The notes below the pieces were generated by a model. The model saw only the letters and a program-made list of their open reading frames with translations, was not told the origin of the DNA and did not search any database. Below, piece after piece: positions 25,777 to 34,961 of a DNA stretch of 64,000 bases. Each line of letters begins with the position of its first letter. The stretch's first letter is position 1. Source of the DNA: an uncultured Myxococcales bacterium (GTDB lineage: Bacteria; Myxococcota; Myxococcia; Myxococcales; Myxococcaceae). Location of the stretch: the NCBI GenBank assembly GCA_937980205.1, contig CALJKW010000055.1:744001-808000 (forward strand). Direction: 5' to 3'. A program made the position numbers and the translations under genes.

Positions 25777-26979
25777 ATGTCCGCCGCATACATCGCCGAC
25801 GCCGTCCGCACGCCGATCGGCAAGTTCAAGGGCGCGCTCTCCGCCGTCCGCCCCGACGATCTCGCCGGCCTCACCATCAAGGCGCTGCTGCAGCGCACCG
25901 GCGTCGACACCGGCCTCATCAGCGAGGTCTACCTCGGCTGCGCGAACCAGGCGGGTGAGGACAACCGCAACGTCGCGCGCATGGCGGTGCTGCTCGCCGG
26001 CCTGCCCGACAGCATCCCCGCGGCCACCGTCAACCGCCTCTGCGGCTCGGGCCTCGAGGCGATCATCCAGGCGGCCCGCATGATCCAGCTCGGCGAGGCC
26101 GACGTCGTCATCGCGGGCGGAGTCGAGTCGATGACGCGCGCTCCGTGGAGCGTGCCCAAGCCGCCCGACGGCTTCCCCACCGGCAAGTGGGAGATGTTCG
26201 ACACCTCCCTGGGCTGGCGCTTCCCGAACCCGAAGCTCGCCGCGATGTTCCCGCTCGAGCAGATGGGCGAGACCGCCGAGAACGTCGCCGAGCAGTGGAA
26301 GATCTCGCGCGCGGATCAGGACGCCTTCGCGCTCGAGTCGCACCAGAAGGCCGTCGCCGCGCAGAAGTCCCAAGCGTTCGCGGCCGAGCTCATCCCCGTC
26401 GAGATCCCGCAGAAGAAGGGGCCGGCCACGATCGTCTCGGCCGACGAGGGCCCGCGCGCCGACACCACGATCGAGAAGCTCTCGACGCTGAAGGCCGCCT
26501 TCCGCGACGGCGGCACCGTCACCGCCGGCAACTCGTCGACGCTGAACGACGGCGCCTCGGCCGTCCTGCTGATGAGCGAGAAGGCGCTCAAGAGCTGGGG
26601 CAAGAAACCGCTCGGCCGCTTCGTCTCCAGCGGCACCGCCGGCGTCAGCCCGCGGGTGATGGGCGTCGGCCCGGTGCCCGCGTCCAAGCGCGCGCTCTCG
26701 AAGTCCGGCTGGAAGGCCGGCGAGCTCGAGCTCATCGAGCTCAACGAGGCGTTCGCCGCGCAGTCGCTCGCGTGCGTGCGCGATCTCGAGCTCGACCCCA
26801 AGCGCGTCAACGTCAACGGCGGAGCCATCGCCCTCGGCCACCCGCTCGGCATGAGCGGCGCGCGCATCGTCGCCACCCTGCTCCACGCCATGCGCGCGCG
26901 CGGAGCGAAGAAAGGCCTCGCCACGATGTGCATCGGCGTCGGCCAGGGCATCGCAGCAACTTTCGAGGGAACCCCATGA
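25777..26979 (+). CDS. Acetyl-CoA C-acyltransferase (thiolase)
   Basis: 400 residues. Catalytic Cys89 in NRLCGSGLEAI, His355 in GHPLGMSGAR and Cys385 in MCIGVGQG complete the thiolase triad; NEAFAAQSL is also present. It cleaves 3-ketoacyl-CoA or condenses acetyl-CoA. The sequence begins AYIADAVRTPIGKFKGALS, close to PcaF/PaaJ-type thiolases, so 3-oxoadipyl-CoA is one possible substrate. The stop overlaps the next ATG (ATGA), coupling it to the enoyl-CoA hydratase. Confidence 0.94.
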   Translation: MSAAYIADAVRTPIGKFKGALSAVRPDDLAGLTIKALLQRTGVDTGLISEVYLGCANQAGEDNRNVARMAVLLAGLPDSIPAATVNRLCGSGLEAIIQAARMIQLGEADVVIAGGVESMTRAPWSVPKPPDGFPTGKWEMFDTSLGWRFPNPKLAAMFPLEQMGETAENVAEQWKISRADQDAFALESHQKAVAAQKSQAFAAELIPVEIPQKKGPATIVSADEGPRADTTIEKLSTLKAAFRDGGTVTAGNSSTLNDGASAVLLMSEKALKSWGKKPLGRFVSSGTAGVSPRVMGVGPVPASKRALSKSGWKAGELELIELNEAFAAQSLACVRDLELDPKRVNVNGGAIALGHPLGMSGARIVATLLHAMRARGAKKGLATMCIGVGQGIAATFEGTP

Positions 26980-27755
26980 TTGATTACGCCGCCAAAGACG
27001 GAGTCGCAGTCCTCACGCTCAACGATCCGCCCGCCAACACGTACAGCTACGAGATGATGACGGAGCTGGACGCGGCCATCCTGAAGGCGCGCATGGACGA
27101 GAACGTCCACGTGATCATGGTCACCGGCGCGGGCCAGAAGTTCTTCTGCGCGGGCGCGAACATCGGGATGCTTCAGAAGGTCACCCCGACGTTCAAGTAC
27201 TACTTCTGCATGCACGCGAACGAGACGCTGAACCGTCTCGAGCAGACGCCGAAGCTCGTCATCGCGGCGATCAACGGCCACTGCGTCGGCGGAGGCCTCG
27301 AGGTCGCGCTGGCGTGCGACCTGCGGTTCGCCGCGAAAGGCGAGTACAAGCTCGGCCTGCCCGAGGTCGCGCTCGGGGTGCTGCCCGGCACCGGCGGCAC
27401 CCAGCGCCTGGCCCGCGTGCTCGGCCGCACCAAGGCCATCGAGCTCATGGTCGAGGGCCGCACGATGACGCCCGCCGAAGCTCAAGCGCTCGGCCTGGTC
27501 ACGAAGATCGCGTCCGGCTCCGGCGCCTTCATGGACGAAGCCCTCGCCTACGCGAAGGAGTTCGTGCCGCCGAAGCGCGCCTCGATGTCGGTCGGTCACA
27601 TCAAGCGCGCCGTGCTCTCGGGGCTCGAGGCCGGCTTCGGCGAAGGCCTCGCGCTCGAGCGCGAGCTGCAGCAGCGGCTCTTCACCAGCGAAGACGCCGC
27701 CGAGGGCATCCGCGCGTACAACGAGAAGCGCCAGCCGCAGTTCAAGGGGCGCTGA
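26976..27755 (+). CDS. Enoyl-CoA hydratase (crotonase family)
   Basis: 259 residues. Seen: KFFCAGANIGML and HCVGGGLEVALACDLRFA (oxyanion hole), then LGLPEVALGVLPGTGGTQRL with both acid residues in place. It hydrates enoyl-CoA and would work in sequence with the thiolase encoded just upstream. It is clearly distinct from the minus-strand paralogue at 22730-23482. The chosen ATG at 26976 overlaps the thiolase stop. Confidence 0.93.
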   Translation: MIDYAAKDGVAVLTLNDPPANTYSYEMMTELDAAILKARMDENVHVIMVTGAGQKFFCAGANIGMLQKVTPTFKYYFCMHANETLNRLEQTPKLVIAAINGHCVGGGLEVALACDLRFAAKGEYKLGLPEVALGVLPGTGGTQRLARVLGRTKAIELMVEGRTMTPAEAQALGLVTKIASGSGAFMDEALAYAKEFVPPKRASMSVGHIKRAVLSGLEAGFGEGLALERELQQRLFTSEDAAEGIRAYNEKRQPQFKGR

Positions 27756-27758
27756 ACG

Positions 27759-28379
27759 ATGCTCGCGCTGTTGCTGGTCCTGGCGGCCGCTCCCGAGCCG
27801 CTCACCATCGTCCGCAAGCACGCCGTCGGGCAGAAGTACGCGGTCGAGTACACGAGCGCCGACGCGCAGGCGAAGCTCACGAAGACGTTCAAGGGCACCG
27901 CGGTCGTGAAGTCGGTCACGCCCGAGCACACGATGTTCGACGTCACCGTCGACTCGATGGAGTGGACCGGCGACCCGACGAAGAAGAGCGCCAAGGGCGT
28001 GAAGCTGCGCGTCGACGTGCAGCCCGGCGCCGTGAACGCCGAGGTGGTCGAGCCCGGGACGCTGGGAGAGGACGCCGAGTTCGAGCTCACCGCGTTCGAG
28101 CAGCTGATGGGTCAGCTCTGCGCTCCGCCGAAGGGCCCCTACTACCCGAAGAAGCCGGTGGTCGAAGGCTCGACCGCGTGGGAGCTGCAGGCGCAGGACG
28201 AGAAGGTCGTGCGGCTGAAGAGCTCGCCGGCGCCGAACGCGGACCCGTTCACCTGCGAGGTGACGCTGTCGCGAGACGACGGCTTCGCGGGTGAGCGCAC
28301 GGGACAGCTGAAGATCGCCGGCGGCAAGAGCGGCCCGAAGGTCGACCAGAAGCAGACCTTCAAGGCGAAGCGGCTGTAA
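27759..28379 (+). CDS. Exported protein, unknown
   Basis: 206 residues with a short hydrophobic leader (LALLLVLAAAPEP), no lipobox, then a beta-rich body (YAVEYTSADAQAKLTKTFKG, MFDVTVDSMEWTGDP) with two cysteine residues (QLCAPP, FTCEVT) that could form a disulfide. I do not recognise a family. It begins 3 bp after the enoyl-CoA hydratase, so it is probably co-transcribed although its role is not obviously metabolic. Confidence 0.65.
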   Translation: MLALLLVLAAAPEPLTIVRKHAVGQKYAVEYTSADAQAKLTKTFKGTAVVKSVTPEHTMFDVTVDSMEWTGDPTKKSAKGVKLRVDVQPGAVNAEVVEPGTLGEDAEFELTAFEQLMGQLCAPPKGPYYPKKPVVEGSTAWELQAQDEKVVRLKSSPAPNADPFTCEVTLSRDDGFAGERTGQLKIAGGKSGPKVDQKQTFKAKRL

Positions 28380-28428
28380 GAGAGACGGGAACCGAAGCCA
28401 CCACCGCTCACGCTGAGCGGAGCGCGCA

Positions 28429-28516
28429 GCGCGGAGTCGAAGCGGGCCGATGGACACCCGAACGGCCCCCTTCGACTGCGGCCCGCTTCGCGGGCCTCCG
28501 CTCAGGGCGAACGGAG
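28429..28516 (+). repeat. Interspersed palindromic repeat, copy 2
   Basis: Matches 7671-7757 in inverted orientation. It is preceded by a further hairpin-forming stretch (28404-28430) and ends CCTCCGCTCAGGGCGAACGGAG. It sits between convergent genes, as copy 1 does. No gene is visible in 28380-28520. Confidence 0.7.
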
Positions 28517-28520
28517 CTTG

Positions 28521-29579
28521 CTACGCGGCCGAAGCTGAGACGACCGACCGCAGCCGCCGCTGCGCCTCGCGCACCTCCGAGACGATCCGCTCGCAGTCCT
28601 GCACGCTGCGCATCCCCAGCCCACACGCCGGAGTCAGCAGCATCTGCGACAACAGCGCCTCGAACGACAGCCCCTTGGGAGCCGTCGCACGGAACGAAGC
28701 CTCCACCGAGTCCACCAGCTCGGGCAGCGCGTACGACGTCGCGAGATCCGTCGGGATGATCCCCAGCGACAGCGTCGAGCCGCCGGACATGAACGCCCAG
28801 AACGCCTGCGCCTCCTCCAGCACGGCGTCGAGCGACAGCCGCGCGTCGATGGAGACGATGTCGAGGCCCAGGCCCATCACCTCGCCCCACCGCGTGTTGC
28901 TGCAGCAGTGCATGCCGACGAGCGCGCCCTCGCGCTGCGCCGCGACGGCGAGCACGTTGAGCTCCTTCAGCACGATCATGTGCCGCACGTTGCCGGCCTC
29001 GAGCGCGTAGAGCCCAGGCTCGTCGAGGAACAGGATCGGGGTCGCCCCCGCCCGCCGCACCGCCTTCACCATCGCGAGCGATCTCGCGAGCAGCATGCGG
29101 AAGATCTGCTGATCCAGCTCCGGCGTCTCGCTGACCGGCGCGCCCGCCGACGTCTTCGCGACCCAGCGCACCGTCGCCGGCCCGGCGAGCTGCACCTTCG
29201 CGAACGGCAGCTTCCGGTTCTCGACCTCCCAGAGGAACGGGCGCCAGCTGCGGCACGCGGCGGCGCTCGGCTCGAAGTCGGCGAGCTGCCCGCTCGACAG
29301 CGCCGTCTCGATCTTCTGCGTGAAGGCGTCGCGCTGCGCCTGCCACGCCTGAAGATCGACCGTGCACACCCCGTCGGAGTCGAACTGAAGGCCGGGAAGC
29401 CCGTCGAGGGCAGCAGGGATCATCAGCTCCGCGGGATCTGCGCGGGGCAGCTGAGGCAGAAACGGAATGTCGTGCTGCAGCGCCATCTGGAGGGCGAGCT
29501 CGCCCTGGGTGTGGGGCAGACTGCCGATGCCCGTCGTGGCGCAGGGGGGAAGCAGCTTCAGGGCTGGACGCGCACTCAT
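28521..29579 (-). CDS. MetE C-terminal-like / UROD-superfamily methyltransferase
   Basis: 352 residues, the length of a single catalytic barrel. Seen: TTGIGSLPHT at the N-terminus, ILFLDEPGLYAL, zinc-ligand candidates in GMHCCSNTRW (HxC) and TPACGLGMRS (Cys). DIVSIDARLS stands where MetE has an IE motif, so an Asp may replace the zinc-site Glu. It lacks the N-terminal half of MetE and resembles the short core-MetE type. It may transfer a methyl group from a corrinoid or another donor to homocysteine; the donor is inference. It is convergent with the exported protein and divergent from the YfiR-like gene. Confidence 0.75.
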   Translation of the reverse strand: MSARPALKLLPPCATTGIGSLPHTQGELALQMALQHDIPFLPQLPRADPAELMIPAALDGLPGLQFDSDGVCTVDLQAWQAQRDAFTQKIETALSSGQLADFEPSAAACRSWRPFLWEVENRKLPFAKVQLAGPATVRWVAKTSAGAPVSETPELDQQIFRMLLARSLAMVKAVRRAGATPILFLDEPGLYALEAGNVRHMIVLKELNVLAVAAQREGALVGMHCCSNTRWGEVMGLGLDIVSIDARLSLDAVLEEAQAFWAFMSGGSTLSLGIIPTDLATSYALPELVDSVEASFRATAPKGLSFEALLSQMLLTPACGLGMRSVQDCERIVSEVREAQRRLRSVVSASAA

Positions 29580-29627
29580 TCGATCAAGAAGTCTACTCCT
29601 GCCTACAAGAGGGGTAGGCTGACTTTC

Positions 29628-30194
29628 GTGCGTTCGGTTTACATCGCACTCCCTGCTTGCCTCGCTTTGATGTCGACGTCGGCCGTCGCGGCCGAAGACG
29701 TCCTCGACATCAAGGCAGCCATGCCCGTGCTCTTGAAGGTGCTGACCTACGACGTGAACTTCGACGCCCGCGGTGTGGGCGACTTCGTCATCCTCGTCGC
29801 CGGAGACGCCGACAAAGCCGACCGCCGCCGCGCCCTCATGAAGGACCTCGAGTCCGTCAGCGGCACCAAGGTGAAGACCCGCCCCGTCCGCTTCGTGAGC
29901 GTCGACCTGAAGGACGAGCCGACGCTGCAGGCCGACATCGACCGCTCGAAGGCCTCCGCCGTGCTCGCCGCGCCCGGCACCGGGCCCGGCGGCGTGAAGA
30001 CCATCTCCGAGGTGTCGCAGGACAACCAGATCTACGCGCTGGCGCTGGAGGTCGCGATGGTCCAGCAGGCGCTCCCCGTCGGAGTCAGCATGACCGGCGG
30101 CAAGCCCCAGATCGTGATCAACGAGAAGGCCGCGCGCGGCGTCGGCGCCCGCTTCGAGACGAGCGTCCTCAAGCTGGCGAAGGTCATCCAGTAA
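29628..30194 (+). CDS. Exported YfiR-like (DUF4154) protein
   Basis: 188 residues. The signal peptide is SVYIALPACLALMSTSAVAA. The mature part starts DIKAAMPVLLKVLTYDVNF and ends INEKAARGVGARFETSVLKL. This spacing of an opening helix and a closing helix after a central beta region matches the YfiR/DUF4154 family, periplasmic proteins that restrain membrane diguanylate cyclases of the YfiN type. No cyclase gene is adjacent. The GTG start at 29628 follows GAGGGGTAGG. The family call is from pattern, not a search. Confidence 0.6.
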   Translation: MRSVYIALPACLALMSTSAVAAEDVLDIKAAMPVLLKVLTYDVNFDARGVGDFVILVAGDADKADRRRALMKDLESVSGTKVKTRPVRFVSVDLKDEPTLQADIDRSKASAVLAAPGTGPGGVKTISEVSQDNQIYALALEVAMVQQALPVGVSMTGGKPQIVINEKAARGVGARFETSVLKLAKVIQ

Positions 30195-30240
30195 TCAGCA
30201 GTTGCGAAGCTGCGGTGCCGATGCTCTATCTACGGACAAC

Positions 30241-30609
30241 ATGGAATCACCGCTGATGCCGTACTTGCCTGTCGCCCTGGTGCTCGGCCTCGCCGGGCTC
30301 CTGGCGTTCATCATTCCGCAGGTGACCACGCGCTTGGGGCCCAAGAGCGTGAACGAGATCAAGAGCGCCACGTTCGAGTGCGGCAGCGATCCCATCGGCA
30401 CGGCGCGCCAGCGCTTCGCGGTGAAGTTCTACGTGGTCGCCCTGCTCTTCATCGTGTTCGACGTCGAGGCGGTGTTCCTCTACCCCTGGGCCGTGAACAT
30501 GAAGCAGCTGGGATGGTTCGGCTACGCCACCATGTTCGTCTTTGCATCCACCCTCGTCGCGGGCCTCGTCTACATCTGGAAGAAGGGCGCCCTCTCCTGG
30601 GAGAGCTGA
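30241..30609 (+). CDS. nuoA: NADH-quinone oxidoreductase subunit A
   Basis: 122 residues with three membrane helices (about 8-28, 64-84, 92-114). Characteristic of NuoA are the loop KSATFECGSDPIGTARQRFA and the helix FYVVALLFIVFDVEAVFLYP with its buried acidic residues. It is a membrane-arm subunit at the junction with the peripheral arm of complex I. It is followed after 4 bp by nuoB; the remaining nuo genes are not here. Confidence 0.95.
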   Translation: MESPLMPYLPVALVLGLAGLLAFIIPQVTTRLGPKSVNEIKSATFECGSDPIGTARQRFAVKFYVVALLFIVFDVEAVFLYPWAVNMKQLGWFGYATMFVFASTLVAGLVYIWKKGALSWES

Positions 30610-30613
30610 AATC

Positions 30614-31189
<576 letters not shown>

Positions 31190-31192
31190 CGA

Positions 31193-31651
31193 CTACCACC
31201 GGTGATACGCCGGGTGCCCCGGCTCGACGGCGACGAAGGTGCCCTTGCACGTCGCCCTCACCTTCCCGTCCGCTTCGATCGAGCCCTCGACGGTGGCCTT
31301 GTCTCCGTCGGTGCTCACGACCTTCGCGGTGATCTTCAGCGGCACGTTCGTCGGGCATGGCCGCTTGAGCGCGATGGCGTAGTCGGCCGTCACGCAGCAC
31401 GGCGCCTTGTCGAGGCCCTTCGCCTTCTTGAAGTGCATGATCGCCGCCCAGTTGCAGTGGCAGTCGAGCAGCGAGCCGATGATGCCGCCGTTGAGCACTC
31501 CGGGGAACGCCTCGTGGTGCTTCTCGGGAGTCCACGTAGCGACGAGCGCGTCGCCCTCTTCGAAGCTCCTGATGCGCAGGCCCTTCTCGTTCGACGGCCC
31601 GCAGCCGAAGCAGATGTTGTTGGGGGCCCAGGTCTCCTGAACGCTCTTCAT
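31193..31651 (-). CDS. Hotdog-fold thioesterase (PaaI-like)
   Basis: 152 residues. The hotdog helix motif AFPGVLNGGIIGSLLDCHCN (about 48-67) carries the Asn-Gly and Asp of the PaaI/4HBT type; an N-terminal NNICFGCGPSNEKGL segment is common in this subgroup. It probably hydrolyses an acyl-CoA in the cytosol. The ATG overlaps the stop of the upstream membrane sulfatase (ATGA), so both are translated together. Confidence 0.85.
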   Translation of the reverse strand: MKSVQETWAPNNICFGCGPSNEKGLRIRSFEEGDALVATWTPEKHHEAFPGVLNGGIIGSLLDCHCNWAAIMHFKKAKGLDKAPCCVTADYAIALKRPCPTNVPLKITAKVVSTDGDKATVEGSIEADGKVRATCKGTFVAVEPGHPAYHRW

Positions 31652-33504
31652 CGTGTGGTCTCCTCGAGGAACGCACTTAGCGCCTCGCAGTTGCCGTCGC
31701 AGCGCTCGCGAACGGTTCCGTCTTTCAGCGGCTGGCGCACCAGCCAGTGCGTGCCGTCGAACGCGCCGACGTCCTTCTCCTTCAGCACGGCCTCGTGCGC
31801 GGCGTCGTTCATCTCGACGACGCCGTTGGGCCGCACGCGGTAGGCGTCGAACGTGCGCGGCGCCAGCGCGAGGTGCTCGGCGTCGAACGCCGCCGGGCTG
31901 GCGTGGGTGAAGCCCGTCTCCGCGTAGAGCTTCAAGTCGGAGCGGGTGCCGAGCGGCACGCCGTCGCCGAGCGGCGCACCGAGCACGGTCGGACCGATGT
32001 CGATCATCCGCACCAGGTCGTCGACGGTGTCGGGGCCCTTCGCCAGCTCCATCTTCATGGCGAGGAAAATGCGGTTCTCCTCCTCCGACAGCCGCGCGCC
32101 GTGGACGGGAGTCGCTCCCGCGAGCGCCGGCATGTCCGAGTGGAAGCTCTCGCCGTGATCCGAGAACACGATGATCGTGGCGCGCGAGTACAGGTCTGCC
32201 GCCTTCAGCGCGTCGAGGATGACGCCGAGCTGCATGTCCGCCTGCGCGATCAGCTCGTCATAGAGGGCCTCGCTGTCCGCCCGGCTCCACTCGCCGCTCG
32301 CGGCCGTCCCCGAGGCGATGGGCCTGAACACCATCCGCAGCCGCCGGGAGAGCGGCGCGTCGTCGCGAACCCGCTGCCGGTAGAACGGGTACACCGGGTC
32401 GCCGGGGAAGTGCGCTGCGGTCGCGTGAAACGCGTAGAGCGTGGGCCCCTCTTCCGCCGCATTCACGATGCGCCCGGCGAGCCGACGCGCGTAGCCGACG
32501 GGGTCGTGGATTCCGGCGATCGCGCGGTTCTCGATGAGCTCGGGCACCAGCCAGGCGCCGAGCGCGTTGTCTGCGAGCAGGCCGACTCCGCGGAAGCGCA
32601 GCTTCTCGAGCGCGAAGTTGATCGCCCCGCGCGGAGGCTGCCGCCGGTGCTGAAACCCGCTCTGCTCTGGCTGGAAGTTGAAGCGCGAGCAGTCGGTCTC
32701 GAAGAAGGTGCTGAAGCCCCTCTTCGCCATCGCCTCGGGGAACGTGGGCAGCTCCGCCCAGCGCAGCTCGGCCGTCAGCGGGTAGCGCGAGCCGGCGCGG
32801 TGCGGCCAGCGCCCCGTGAGCATCGCGCGCCAGGCCGGCTCGGTCTGGGCGATCGGCGTGTACGCGCGCGTGAACACGGTCGCGTCGCGGACGAAGGCGC
32901 TCAGGTTCGGCAGCGACGCCACGCGGTCCGGCCGCAGCGCGTCGATGCCGATGAGCAGAACGAGCGGATGCTTCTTCGGAGGCGCAGCGATTGCCCCCAT
33001 CAGCAGCAGCGTCGCCGCGGCGGCTGCAGCGACTCGCCGCGGCTTGTCGCGCAGCCGAAGCACCAGCGGCACCGCGTGCACGAGCGCGAGCGCTCCGGCG
33101 GCGAGCGCCGGATGCCAGGGCTCGCCGTGCCGCACCAGCACCGCGAGCACGGGCATCAGCCAGGCGACATCGTCGAAGAGCGCCGGCCGTTCGATCGCGT
33201 GCGACCACGCGAGCAGAATCCACAGCGCAGCCAGCAGCAGCGGGAAGGCGGTGCGCGACCTCCACGCCTTCGAGAGCAGCCCGGCGACCGCGCCGAGCAC
33301 GGCTCCGCCAAGCAGGTAGACGAGCGCGATGCGGGCGAGGAGGCCGGGCAGCTGCGGCTTCACCGCCGCCATGAGCGCGGCAAAGGGCCCTTCGGTGTCG
33401 AAGTTCAGGCCCGCGGCGCCGGAGCGGATGGCGAGGCCTTCCCCCGCGAACAGCGCGAGGCCGACCGCGGCGCCGAGCGCCGTGCACTGGAGCAGCTTCT
33501 TCAA
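31648..33504 (-). CDS. Integral-membrane sulfatase / alkaline-phosphatase superfamily protein
   Basis: 618 residues. About six membrane helices in the first 175 residues (for example IALVYLLGGAVLGAVAGLL, AAAAATLLLMGAIAAP) anchor a large extracytoplasmic domain. That domain starts LVLLIGIDALRPDRV (metal Asp), has TPIAQTEPAWRAMLTGRWPH with the nucleophile Thr/Ser position, and ends with IIVFSDHGESFHSD (metal Asp-His). The family includes sulfatases and lipid-A or glycolipid phosphotransferases; no CxPxR sulfatase signature is visible, so a phospho-transfer role is more likely than sulfate ester cleavage. Confidence 0.82.
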   Translation of the reverse strand: MKKLLQCTALGAAVGLALFAGEGLAIRSGAAGLNFDTEGPFAALMAAVKPQLPGLLARIALVYLLGGAVLGAVAGLLSKAWRSRTAFPLLLAALWILLAWSHAIERPALFDDVAWLMPVLAVLVRHGEPWHPALAAGALALVHAVPLVLRLRDKPRRVAAAAAATLLLMGAIAAPPKKHPLVLLIGIDALRPDRVASLPNLSAFVRDATVFTRAYTPIAQTEPAWRAMLTGRWPHRAGSRYPLTAELRWAELPTFPEAMAKRGFSTFFETDCSRFNFQPEQSGFQHRRQPPRGAINFALEKLRFRGVGLLADNALGAWLVPELIENRAIAGIHDPVGYARRLAGRIVNAAEEGPTLYAFHATAAHFPGDPVYPFYRQRVRDDAPLSRRLRMVFRPIASGTAASGEWSRADSEALYDELIAQADMQLGVILDALKAADLYSRATIIVFSDHGESFHSDMPALAGATPVHGARLSEEENRIFLAMKMELAKGPDTVDDLVRMIDIGPTVLGAPLGDGVPLGTRSDLKLYAETGFTHASPAAFDAEHLALAPRTFDAYRVRPNGVVEMNDAAHEAVLKEKDVGAFDGTHWLVRQPLKDGTVRERCDGNCEALSAFLEETTR

Positions 33505-33551
33505 GCGACGCGGTGCTTCTCGCGTGGGAGCGGCTCTGTCAACCTGACGCC

Positions 33552-33980
33552 ATGATGATCACGGTGCTCTTGCTCGCCCTCGCGGCGAGCCCGGACGAAG
33601 AGCTGGACGCCGTCGCCGCGGTGCACGGCGAGGCCGGCCCGTGGGCGGTGGCCGGCTGGCGCATGGCGAAGTACGCGATGAAGGAGCTGGGGCCCGACGT
33701 CGACGTGAAGCACGAGAGCCCACGCTCCGTGCAGTTCTCCTGCATCGCCGACGGGGCGCAGGCGGCCACGAAGACCAGCGTCGGGAAGCTCTCGCTGACC
33801 TGGGTCGAGGCGAAGGACACTCGCACCACGTTCACGAACCGGAAAGGTCAGTCGCTGACGCTCGTGCCTGCCGCCGCGTTCATCAAGCGCTTCAAGGACG
33901 CGCCGCGGGAGAAGGCACGCGAGAACGGCCGCATCGTCCTGGGTCTCAAAGACGAAGAGATCTTCGCCGTCGCGAAGTAG
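33552..33980 (+). CDS. Exported FmdE-like protein
   Basis: 142 residues. A hydrophobic leader (MMITVLLLALAASP) precedes VHGEAGPWAVAGWRMAKYA and FSCIADGAQAATKTSVGKLS. These match the FmdE (formylmethanofuran dehydrogenase subunit E) pattern HGHxGPxxxxGxRM and CxxDGxQxxTxxTxGK. The conserved His and Cys are in place, consistent with metal binding. There are no methanofuran genes here, so the real role is unknown. It is divergent from the sulfatase gene. Confidence 0.6.
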   Translation: MMITVLLLALAASPDEELDAVAAVHGEAGPWAVAGWRMAKYAMKELGPDVDVKHESPRSVQFSCIADGAQAATKTSVGKLSLTWVEAKDTRTTFTNRKGQSLTLVPAAAFIKRFKDAPREKARENGRIVLGLKDEEIFAVAK

Positions 33981-34025
33981 CGGCTGAGCGCGACGACCGG
34001 CCGCTGATCTCGTCCTGTGGCACGA

Positions 34026-34152
34026 GGAGTTTCGTTCGAGACGCGAGCGACACGAGGCGGACGCGAGGACCGCGCGGAGCGGCCGCCGTCTGGCCGTGAG
34101 CACGGACCGCAGCGTCCAACGAAGTAGCGCGAAGCGTATCGGACGAAACCCC
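34026..34152. repeat. Long imperfect palindrome between convergent genes
   Basis: The left arm begins GAGTTTCGTTCGAGACGC and the right arm (reverse complement) begins GGGTTTCGTCCGATACGC. Inner matches include GGACGC and GG-CCG. Arms are about 57 bp. It fills the 174-bp gap between the FmdE-like and PilZ genes, and no coding sequence is visible there. Confidence 0.5.
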
Positions 34153-34154
34153 AG

Positions 34155-34961
34155 CTACCGCCGCGTGGCGAGCTGCATCGAGAGCCTCTGAATCGCGAGC
34201 TCCGCTGCCTTCCGCTCGCGGTCGGCCTTCTCGAGCGCCGCATCCTTCGCGGCGAGCTCGTCCTTCACCTTCTGCAGCTCCCGCTCGCGGCTCTCGAGCT
34301 GCTGCTGCAGCTCGCCCAGCTGCATCAGCAGCCCCTGCACCTGCACGATCAGCTTCGGAGCCTCGTCGCTGGGCCGCCCGAACACCGCCGCGAGATCTCC
34401 GACGCGCGCCGGAATCGTGGCGTCATCGGGCTTGCGAGTCAGGTCCACCGCCTTGCGCCCGCCTGACGACACCGGCCCCCGCTTCGGCCCCGAGTCGGGC
34501 TCCTTCACCAGCGGGAACGTCGTCGCCTGCAGGCGCTCCTGAATCGACTTGATGCTGCTGGGCTGGGTGACGGACCCGTCCTCTTTCTTGGTCGGAGGCG
34601 GCGGGCCGACCGGCGCGCCCAGGTCACGCAACAGCTCCTGCAGCCGCGTGGAGACCTCCTTCGACAGGGGATCGAACTTGATCCGCATGCCTGGGACGGT
34701 GCCCTTCTTCTGCGCCGTCTTCTCCGCGAGGGCCCACACCACCCGGCCCGTCACCTTGAGCACGCTGGTCCACCCCGGCCTCGCCAGGTTCACGGCGACC
34801 GGCATGCCGACCGGCAGCGCCTCGCGCGTCTCGATGAAGACTCCGCCGGCGGAGATGTTCTGGATCACGCACGGCGACGACTTGTCGGTCACGTTCAAGT
34901 GCGCCGACACGTTCCTCGCCTGAACGCGTGGGTACTTCCGCTTATCCGCCCCAGATGCCAT
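34155..34961 (-). CDS. PilZ-domain protein with C-terminal coiled coil
   Basis: 268 residues. The PilZ domain (about 1-120) has ADKRKYPRVQARN (RxxxR-type c-di-GMP arm) and IQNISAGGVFIET (the D/NxSxxG motif with Asn in the first position). A Pro-rich spacer is followed by a coiled coil near the C-terminus (LGELQQQLESRERELQKVKD). It is probably a cytosolic c-di-GMP effector. The chosen ATG at 34961 overlaps the end of the lytic transglycosylase gene by 20 bp; GTG 34985 is an alternative. Confidence 0.85.
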   Translation of the reverse strand: MASGADKRKYPRVQARNVSAHLNVTDKSSPCVIQNISAGGVFIETREALPVGMPVAVNLARPGWTSVLKVTGRVVWALAEKTAQKKGTVPGMRIKFDPLSKEVSTRLQELLRDLGAPVGPPPPTKKEDGSVTQPSSIKSIQERLQATTFPLVKEPDSGPKRGPVSSGGRKAVDLTRKPDDATIPARVGDLAAVFGRPSDEAPKLIVQVQGLLMQLGELQQQLESRERELQKVKDELAAKDAALEKADRERKAAELAIQRLSMQLATRR

